This document shows positions 7,107 to 12,266 of a stretch of DNA of 12,266 nucleotides, in pieces. Both the position numbers and the translations under genes were made by a program. Source of the stretch: JBLIAZ01 sp047632015 (GTDB lineage: Bacteria; Bacteroidota; Bacteroidia; Flavobacteriales_C; GCA-002722245); contig JBLIBC010000051.1 in assembly GCA_047632015.1 (NCBI GenBank), forward strand, positions 1 through 12,266, in the 5' to 3' direction. Below the pieces are notes generated by a model that saw only the letters and a list, made by a program, of their open reading frames with translations, ran no database searches and was not told where the DNA came from. Numbering within the stretch: the first letter of the stretch is position 1; each line of letters starts with the position of its first letter.

Positions 7107-8117
7107 ATGAAAGCATTATTACTCGTTAATTTAGGAACACCAGATTCGCCAGATAAAAAGGCGGTTAAAAAATACTTGCGTGAGTTTTTAAATGATGAAC
7201 GAGTAATTGATTATCCTAAGTTAAAACGAACTCTGCTTGTGAATGGAATCATTATTCCAGCACGTGCAGGAAATTCAACAGCGATTTACAAAGAGGTTTG
7301 GACGGAAAAAGGTTCTCCTTTGTTATATCATACGAAGGATTTAGCTGATAAGATGAACGTTGTAATGGGCGACGATTGGGATGTGTATTTTGGGATGCGT
7401 TATCAATCGCCGTCGTTGGACAATGTAATGGCTGAAATTGAAAATAAAGCTTATTCGGAATTGGTAATAGTGCCATTGTACCCTCAGTACGCTAGTAGTT
7501 CAACAGGGTCAACATCTCAAAAAATGATGGAGATTATTTCTAAATGGGAAGTAATTCCAACTTTTAGAATGATTAATAGCTTTTTTGAAAAACGAGCTTT
7601 TATTGATGTGCTTGCTCAAAATGGAAAGTCATATGATTTGGACGGATATGACCACGTGTTGTTTAGTTACCATGGCTTACCAGAAAGACACATTAACAAG
7701 GCCTGTAAAGTTCCAGGGTGTAAGCCTGAAGATTGCATTAGTAGTTCGGAGGAAAACAGGATGTACTGTTACAGGTCAGCTTGTTACGAAACAACTCGTC
7801 AAGTGGTTAAAAAGTTGGGAATTCCCGAGGTAAAATATACTGTTGGGTTTCAGTCTCGTTTGGGTAGAGATCCTTGGATTCAACCGTATTCTGATGTCAT
7901 AGTTGAGGAGTTAGCAAAACAAGGAATAAAGAAGTTATTGGTGTTCTCTCCTGCTTTTGTAGCTGATTGTTTAGAAACCATAGTCGAAATAGGTTCTGAA
8001 TATCAAGAAATATTCAAGGAACATGGTGGTGAAGAGCTACAGCTTGTGAAAAGCATGAACAGTGGTGATAATTGGGTTAAAGCACTCAAGGAAATTGTAT
8101 TAGATAAATCATTTTAA
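7107..8117 (+). CDS. hemH: Ferrochelatase
   Basis: A 336-residue ferrochelatase, which inserts Fe2+ into a porphyrin at the end of heme synthesis. The start MKALLLVNLGTPDSP and KYLREFLNDERVID (22-35) are family hallmarks. FSYHGLPERH (186-195) carries the catalytic His189, and SPAFVADCLETIVEI (281-295) carries the conserved acidic residues E290 and E294. Between them lies a Cys-rich stretch with C200, C205, C210, C221 and C226. The positions differ from the C-terminal [2Fe-2S] ligands of animal enzymes, and from memory Cys-rich segments at this place occur in other Bacteroidota ferrochelatases. No membrane segment is present. The ATG at 7107 is 32 nt past the lpdA terminator; no clear promoter was found. 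pabB begins 9 nt after the stop, which suggests co-transcription. Confidence 0.95.
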   Translation: MKALLLVNLGTPDSPDKKAVKKYLREFLNDERVIDYPKLKRTLLVNGIIIPARAGNSTAIYKEVWTEKGSPLLYHTKDLADKMNVVMGDDWDVYFGMRYQSPSLDNVMAEIENKAYSELVIVPLYPQYASSSTGSTSQKMMEIISKWEVIPTFRMINSFFEKRAFIDVLAQNGKSYDLDGYDHVLFSYHGLPERHINKACKVPGCKPEDCISSSEENRMYCYRSACYETTRQVVKKLGIPEVKYTVGFQSRLGRDPWIQPYSDVIVEELAKQGIKKLLVFSPAFVADCLETIVEIGSEYQEIFKEHGGEELQLVKSMNSGDNWVKALKEIVLDKSF

Positions 8118-8126
8118 GCATCAAAT

Positions 8127-9419
8127 ATGCTTGTTAAAAAGTTCACCTTATCAAGTACTTTTAAACAAAAGTTATTCAATTATGCTACTGTGTTTGATAA
8201 CGTAGCTTGGCTGGATAGCCATCAGACTAGTCAAAATCAAAAAGAAAAATACGGAACTGAGGATACTTTAGTAGCCCTTGGAAAAAAGACATTCATTAAG
8301 TGCAGTGCTGGAGGTGCCTTTAATTCTTTGGGTGAGTACTTGTCTGAAAAAAAATGGGCTTTTGGTTTTTTGTCTTATGAGTTAAAAAATGAAATTGAAA
8401 GTAAATTGTTTAGTGATAATGTTGACGGGTTGAATTTTCCTGATTTATACTTTTTTGAACCTCAGGCAATAGTAAGGATTCAAGGAGATGAAGTAGAGGT
8501 TAGCAGTGATGATCAAGATTTGTTACATCAATTAAGTGATGAGGAAAGTTGGGAGATTGATAAGGAAAGTTGGGATCAAAGGGGGAATGAGCAAGTGGAG
8601 GTGAAAAGTAGATTAACTAAAGAGCAGTACATTAATAGGGTTAAAGCGATAAAACAACACATAGCAAAAGGAGACGTGTACGAAATGAATTTTTGTCATG
8701 AATTTTATGCGGAAAACGCAAGTGTCAATCCATTTGAAATACACCAGGAATTGACAGCTTATTCGCCAACACCATTTTCATCATTTTTCAAGGTTGACGA
8801 AAAGTACATCATGTGTGCAAGCCCTGAAAGATTTATCAAAAAGAAGGGTGGTAAAGTGGTTTCTCAACCCATAAAAGGTACTGTAAAACGAGGTGATGAT
8901 GACAAACATGATGAGCAATTGAAACATGAATTGTTGTCAAGTGAAAAGGAAAGAAGTGAAAATATCATGATTGTAGATTTGGTTCGGAATGACCTTTCTC
9001 AAATAGCAAAAGATGGTTCGGTACAGGTGGATGAATTGTGTGGAGTTTATACCTTTGCTCAAGTCCATCAACTTATATCGACAATTAGTTGTCAGGTAGA
9101 CAAGGGGTTGTCGTCCTCTGAATTGATTCAAAAATGTTTTCCAATGGGAAGCATGACAGGAGCGCCGAAAGTGAAGGCAATGGAATTGATAGAGGAGTAT
9201 GAAGAAAGTAAAAGGGGAGTTTATTCGGGAAGTATAGGATACTTTTCACCTGATGGTGATTTTGATTTCAATGTGGTGATTCGTAGCATACTTTACAATG
9301 CTACAAATGAATATTTATCGTTTTCAGTAGGAGGTGCAATCACACATCATTCAGATCCAACGCAAGAGTACGAAGAGACTTTACTAAAGGCAAAAGGAAT
9401 GATGAAGGTGTTGAGTTAA
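8127..9419 (+). CDS. pabB: Aminodeoxychorismate synthase component I (PabB-like)
   Basis: A 430-residue chorismate-binding enzyme of the TrpE/PabB/MenF family. The key signature is QPIKGT at 247-252: the Lys (K250) is the nucleophile typical of aminodeoxychorismate synthase, while anthranilate synthases usually have PIAGT. Other core motifs: KGDVYEMNF (181-189), ASPERF (231-236), VDLVRNDL (283-290), FPMGSMTGAPK (338-348) and the closing GGAIT (402-406). The N-terminal 160 residues are diverged, as is common. With a glutamine amidotransferase (PabA) it would turn chorismate into 4-amino-4-deoxychorismate for folate; no pabA or pabC is in the window. The ATG is 9 nt after hemH, with no promoter between. 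PabB is favoured over TrpE by the Lys and the lack of neighbouring trp genes. Confidence 0.88.
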   Translation: MLVKKFTLSSTFKQKLFNYATVFDNVAWLDSHQTSQNQKEKYGTEDTLVALGKKTFIKCSAGGAFNSLGEYLSEKKWAFGFLSYELKNEIESKLFSDNVDGLNFPDLYFFEPQAIVRIQGDEVEVSSDDQDLLHQLSDEESWEIDKESWDQRGNEQVEVKSRLTKEQYINRVKAIKQHIAKGDVYEMNFCHEFYAENASVNPFEIHQELTAYSPTPFSSFFKVDEKYIMCASPERFIKKKGGKVVSQPIKGTVKRGDDDKHDEQLKHELLSSEKERSENIMIVDLVRNDLSQIAKDGSVQVDELCGVYTFAQVHQLISTISCQVDKGLSSSELIQKCFPMGSMTGAPKVKAMELIEEYEESKRGVYSGSIGYFSPDGDFDFNVVIRSILYNATNEYLSFSVGGAITHHSDPTQEYEETLLKAKGMMKVLS

Positions 9420-9490
9420 TGTTTTGACTGACAATTAGATAAAGTCAGTGGGTGATTTTATTTATCATTCTGCTTAAGTCAGACCGTAAG
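9420..9490. other. Convergent gap between pabB and a minus-strand gene
   Basis: Two genes meet tail to tail across 71 bp. ACTGAC (9427-9432) can pair with GTCAGT (9444-9449) in a 6-bp stem, followed on the plus strand by GGGTGATTTTATTT. This is a weak terminator candidate for hemH-pabB. Nothing stronger was seen. Confidence 0.3.
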
Positions 9491-10096
9491 TTAATAATTC
9501 ACAGAAGTTTTACTTGATAAATGGATAAGTCTTATATTTTCGATTTCACCTAATTCTAAGTTTTTATTGATAGAATCTAAAAATTTTTCATTTAGATAGT
9601 CCTCAAGATCACTTCGATAACAATTGTTTTTCGAATCATTATTAAGCATGTTGTAAATTGATTGTATATTCTTCTGCAGTTCAATTCTAAATTGGGGTGA
9701 GTCATCGTCATACGTTAATTGAATATCAAAATTATAATCGCAAGAGTAAGTCAGATTTTGATTGTTAGATTCTTCAGTAAATTCAACATGTCCGATATTA
9801 AAATGTTGTAATGCCTTTTGTGGCCTATGTAAAAAGTAAAGTCCAATAAAAAATGAAATACAAATAGTAATGCTTAACCATGATTGAACACTGATCAACT
9901 CTTTTTTAATTTCAAGTGTTGCGACTACCAGTATAATCGCTGGGAAACAATTCAAAAAGTAGTAAATGGTTTTTGATAAATAAACATGATTAGATATGGT
10001 TTTAACCATAGATTCTAAAGACACAAGGTTAATAGCAGAAAAGATAAGCAAATAAAGAAGTAGTAATTTCGTGCTGAATTTCATGTTTTTTATCAT
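9491..10096 (-). CDS. Unrecognised protein with three membrane segments and a soluble tail
   Basis: I do not recognise this family. From the ATG at 10096 it is 201 residues: a short basic N-terminus (MIKNMKFSTK), three hydrophobic segments (about residues 10-28, 43-62 and 72-89), then a soluble, acidic and Asn-rich domain of about 105 residues. That domain has alternating polar strands (YNFDIQLTYDDD) and a helical Asp/Asn/Lys-rich stretch, ending in SSKTSVNY. The frame opens with GTG at 10108, then ATGs at 10102, 10096 and 10084; the choice among these ATGs is uncertain. A TATATTTA sequence (10121-10128 on the minus strand) resembles a -7 element but lacks a clear -33 partner. It is 98 nt downstream of another small membrane protein on the same strand. 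It may be lineage-specific. Confidence 0.7.
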   Translation of the reverse strand: MIKNMKFSTKLLLLYLLIFSAINLVSLESMVKTISNHVYLSKTIYYFLNCFPAIILVVATLEIKKELISVQSWLSITICISFFIGLYFLHRPQKALQHFNIGHVEFTEESNNQNLTYSCDYNFDIQLTYDDDSPQFRIELQKNIQSIYNMLNNDSKNNCYRSDLEDYLNEKFLDSINKNLELGEIENIRLIHLSSKTSVNY

Positions 10097-10206
10097 ACTC
10101 ATCGTCACGTTTTATTATTTTAAATATATGGAATTCTACTTAAGGTGGTGAGCGAGAGTTTAGTCTATTGACATCGCAAGTCGTGTTGTGTTTTCAGAGA
10201 TAATTA

Positions 10207-10602
10207 TCACTCAATTATTCTACTGAAGTATCTTTTGTTAAGTACAAAAACCATGATAATACATGTTGATAAAGCAATGACATCAAAGGGTAAATCAATG
10301 TGATACGCAGTTTTTATTTTATCCAGTAACATGAAGGTGGAAAAGCTGTTGACCAGTGCCACAGACAATCCCACAAGGATAGCTTTGATTCTTTTTTTTA
10401 CAGCTAGTAATCCGAACCAAAACATGCTTAGTATACAAATGGTCTTAATTTGAATCGAGAACTTATCAATTTTGTTGATTTTAAATTCAATTCCCAAGCT
10501 GTCAAAACCTGAGTTTAGAATGTAAAGTGCTAGCGATGAAACCACAAGCATTATTGTAAAAATTACAATTGTGGAAAATGACTTTAAAGTGGTTTGAGGC
10601 AT
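10207..10602 (-). CDS. Small unrecognised membrane protein
   Basis: A 131-residue protein made almost wholly of hydrophobic segments, about residues 9-29, 50-68, 73-93 and 104-122. These are separated by short Lys/Arg-rich loops (KINKIDK, KKRIK, LDKIK) and followed by a basic tail (NKRYFSRIIE). The pattern suggests four inner-membrane helices. No catalytic motif was seen and I cannot name a family. The ATG at 10602 is well placed. It lies just beyond the terminator of the OmpA-family gene, so it should have its own promoter, but none was recognised. The 201-residue membrane protein follows after 98-110 nt. Low-complexity hydrophobic proteins are easily over-called, but the charge pattern and uninterrupted frame favour a real gene. 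Confidence 0.65.
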   Translation of the reverse strand: MPQTTLKSFSTIVIFTIMLVVSSLALYILNSGFDSLGIEFKINKIDKFSIQIKTICILSMFWFGLLAVKKRIKAILVGLSVALVNSFSTFMLLDKIKTAYHIDLPFDVIALSTCIIMVFVLNKRYFSRIIE

Positions 10603-10640
10603 TAGAGATTCATGGTTCTATAAATACAATTTGTAGGCAC

Positions 10641-10677
10641 AAAAAAGGCGATACCATAATTTATGGTATCGCCTTTT
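10641..10677 (-). terminator. Intrinsic terminator after the OmpA-family gene
   Basis: Left arm 10643-10659 and right arm 10661-10677 are 17-nt perfect reverse complements (arm core GGCGATACCAT). Read on the minus strand, the stem is followed by a run of six T (10646 down to 10641). It begins 17 nt after the stop codon at 10695 and should end that transcript before the small membrane protein gene. On the plus strand it is followed by only a weak T-rich sequence (GTTATTATTT). Confidence 0.85.
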
Positions 10678-10694
10678 GTTATTATTTACTAACG

Positions 10695-11555
10695 CTATTC
10701 AGGAGCATTATTTGGATTCAATAAGTCGTAAAATTGATTCAATTTTGGCATGATAATAATACGTGTTCTACGGTTAGTCGACCTTCCTTCTGGTGTGTTG
10801 TTAGTGGCTAAAGCGTTGTATTGTCCACGACCTGCAGCAATTAAGTTGTCAGGGTTGATTTTGTATTTTTCTTGCAACACTCTTACTACTGACAATGATC
10901 TTTTAACACTTAAGTCCCAGTTGTCATCAATGCAATCTTTTTGAACAGGAAGGCTGTCGGTGTAACCTTCAACCATTACTTCGAAATTAGGCTTAGTTTC
11001 AATGATTTGAGCAATTTTACCTAAAGTGATTTTTGCCTTTTCATTTATTTTATAGCTTCCCGTGGTGAAAAGCATTTTATCAGAAAGGTTTATAAAAACT
11101 ACTGTTTTATCCACTTCGATGTTAATGTCTTCGTCGTCAATACCATCTTTTAATACCTTTTTAAGGTTTATTGCTAAAGCTAAATTGATGGAGTCAGTTT
11201 TTGTTCTTGCTGCTTGTAATAAACGTAAGTACTTGTCTTTTCCTTCAAGTTGTTTTAACGTTTCTTTGATGTTGTCGTTCGCCGATGTAGATAATACTGT
11301 TAAGTTACCAACTTGCTCCACTTGATTGTCTCTTTGTTTTTGAGCGTCATCCAATTGTTCTTTTCTAACCGTTAACAAACTTTGACAAGTGCTTAATGCA
11401 GCATCCTTTTCTACCAACATGGTTATTTTTTCTTGAATGAGCTTATCTTTTTCATCAATGGTAAGGTGAGCTTGCGTTAATTTCTTTTTACTCACACACG
11501 ATGAAAGCGCTATGAGGGTTATAAATAGTAAGCTAAGGGAAGTTTTCTTTGTCAT
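10695..11555 (-). CDS. OmpA-family lipoprotein with coiled-coil stalk
   Basis: A 286-residue lipoprotein from the ATG at 11555. The signal peptide is MTKKTSLSLLFITLIALSSC, with lipobox LSSC and lipidated Cys20. The next residues are VSKKK, not the acidic-rich export signal of surface lipoproteins, so a periplasm-facing outer-membrane anchor is inferred. Residues about 22-115 are a heptad-like Lys/Glu/Leu/Gln coiled coil. The C-terminal OmpA domain (about 155-272) contains KMLFTTGSYKI, VEGYTDS (195-201), NWDLSVKRSLSVVRVL (212-227) and GRGQYNALATNN. D200 and R219 are the expected diaminopimelate contacts. Such proteins tie the outer membrane to peptidoglycan; no beta-barrel is present. An ATG at 11585 would put ten residues before the signal peptide, so I reject it. 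A hairpin lies just before the start and a clear terminator after the stop. Confidence 0.9.
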   Translation of the reverse strand: MTKKTSLSLLFITLIALSSCVSKKKLTQAHLTIDEKDKLIQEKITMLVEKDAALSTCQSLLTVRKEQLDDAQKQRDNQVEQVGNLTVLSTSANDNIKETLKQLEGKDKYLRLLQAARTKTDSINLALAINLKKVLKDGIDDEDINIEVDKTVVFINLSDKMLFTTGSYKINEKAKITLGKIAQIIETKPNFEVMVEGYTDSLPVQKDCIDDNWDLSVKRSLSVVRVLQEKYKINPDNLIAAGRGQYNALATNNTPEGRSTNRRTRIIIMPKLNQFYDLLNPNNAPE

Positions 11556-11559
11556 AATC

Positions 11560-11587
11560 AGATGTACTTTTTTATGAAAGTACATCT
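11560..11587. other. Inverted repeat in the OmpA-gene leader
   Basis: AGATGTACTTT (11560-11570) is the reverse complement of AAAGTACATCT (11577-11587), giving an 11-bp stem and a 6-nt loop. On the minus strand it ends 4 nt before the chosen ATG at 11555 and starts 28 nt after the stop of the esterase gene. The T-run (11587-11592) that would make it a textbook terminator is on the plus strand, where no gene reads into it. On the minus strand the A-run comes before the stem. It may therefore be a weak bidirectional terminator for the esterase gene or a structure in the OmpA mRNA leader. Confidence 0.65.
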
Positions 11588-11615
11588 TTTTTATGATTAA
11601 CAGAATAGGCTCGAA

Positions 11616-12266
11616 CTAATGTTTTACCACCTTAATTGTTAACAAATCGGACTTGTTTTGGACAACTAAAAAGTAAACCCCTGGAGGTAAGTTACTCGTT
11701 TGTACGGTATGTAACGAGGTCCCTTTTTTGAAATATTCTTTTAATTGATGTTGTCCTAAACTATTGTATAATGTGTATTCACTTATCCTACCACGATTTA
11801 CCGAAATAGTAATCGTATTATGAAACGGGTTGGGGCTTGCAACAATACTGTTTTCAACCACTACTTTACTATACACCGCACAAAGAGGATTGTCTTTAAA
11901 AAAATCCCACATTTTGTCGTTGGCACTCACTACTTTAGACGTCTCGTTTCCAGTTGCTGTTTTTTGCCCTCCATGCCAGCTATGTCCTCCATCGTACGAA
12001 AGATAAAGTTCATTGTTTGTGTTACAAGTACACCCTGACCATTTAAGATGCATCAAGTCGCTGTCATGCTGTAAAGTATCAGGTTCATTACAACCGTTGT
12101 TTGTTCTCCACACAGTCAACACAGAATCAAGAGGGGGGGTGTAATGGTTCGATGGCCCAGTTCCAGTTCCACCTTGTTGAGGAACACTGGTGTCCAAATA
12201 AGAGTGGAAATGAATAACGGGTACTTGACGTGTGGGGCTACAGTTTTGTACATTCATTGTTCCAGC
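11616..12266 (-). CDS. 3' part of a secreted PHB-depolymerase/feruloyl-esterase-like enzyme with T9SS tail
   Basis: The frame is open to the window edge (A-G-T precedes the first Met at 12257), so about 216 C-terminal residues are seen and the N-terminus is missing. Counting from that Met, CSPTRQVPVIHFHSYLDTSVP (6-26) is the strand and catalytic Asp (D22) region of the LpqC/PHB-depolymerase esterase family. GGHSWHGG (90-97) holds the catalytic His92, and KMWDFF (115-120) closes the domain. The nucleophilic Ser should lie outside the window. Residues about 138-213 are a T9SS type A sorting domain: ASPNPFHNTITI, LYNSLGQ, LPPGVYFLVVQ and a KVVKH end. The protein is therefore probably secreted through the outer membrane to hydrolyse an ester-linked polymer or plant ester. 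Which ester is not shown. Confidence 0.85.
   Translation of the reverse strand, partial: AGTMNVQNCSPTRQVPVIHFHSYLDTSVPQQGGTGTGPSNHYTPPLDSVLTVWRTNNGCNEPDTLQHDSDLMHLKWSGCTCNTNNELYLSYDGGHSWHGGQKTATGNETSKVVSANDKMWDFFKDNPLCAVYSKVVVENSIVASPNPFHNTITISVNRGRISEYTLYNSLGQHQLKEYFKKGTSLHTVQTSNLPPGVYFLVVQNKSDLLTIKVVKH

Noticed and set aside
9491..9800. Idea that the soluble domain of the three-helix protein is FliL-like
   Set aside because: Only a vague likeness in helix and strand order. FliL has one membrane segment, this has three, and no flagellar genes are near.
11556..11585. Earlier start for the OmpA-family lipoprotein
   Set aside because: It would place ten residues ahead of a normal lipoprotein signal peptide, and the codon lies inside the leader hairpin.

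Overview
The window reads as the chromosome of an AT-rich Bacteroidota bacterium, probably a Flavobacteriales-type organism. Four things point that way: a secreted esterase tail carrying a type IX secretion (T9SS) sorting domain, a stand-alone MnmD methyltransferase, a lipoprotein with a coiled-coil stalk and an OmpA domain, and a TTTG-N19-TAnnTTTG promoter of the Bacteroidota type in front of lysC. Shine-Dalgarno sequences are mostly absent, which also fits. No rRNA, tRNA, CRISPR array, insertion sequence or prophage gene was recognised.

Layout. Positions 1-278 are a gene-free, pyrimidine-rich stretch with a (CTA)6 run and two inverted copies of a 21-nt repeat. On the minus strand follow a small GIY-YIG nuclease-like gene (279-578), a glyoxalase II-like metallo-beta-lactamase-fold hydrolase (584-1225) and mnmD (1318-1974). 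A 39-bp divergent gap separates mnmD from a plus-strand block. That block holds a SAM methyltransferase (2014-2814), lysC (3031-4356), lysA (4387-5547), lpdA (5619-7025, ending at a strong intrinsic terminator), hemH (7107-8117) and pabB (8127-9419). Convergent to it on the minus strand are two unrecognised membrane proteins (9491-10096 and 10207-10602), an OmpA-family lipoprotein with its own terminator (10695-11555), and the 3' end of a PHB-depolymerase/feruloyl-esterase-like secreted enzyme with a T9SS tail (11616 to the window edge).

How the genes work together. lysC and lysA form a short operon for the first and last enzymatic steps of the aspartate-to-diaminopimelate-to-lysine route. 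hemH and pabB are 9 nt apart and probably co-transcribed, although heme and folate synthesis are not directly linked. mnmD acts on wobble uridine 34 of tRNA. lpdA supplies the E3 subunit of 2-oxoacid dehydrogenase complexes. Most of the window is ordinary housekeeping sequence. The one place that suggests an under-described mobile or selfish arrangement is the left end, where the GIY-YIG gene sits against a metabolic gene's stop codon and is followed by the inverted repeat pair.
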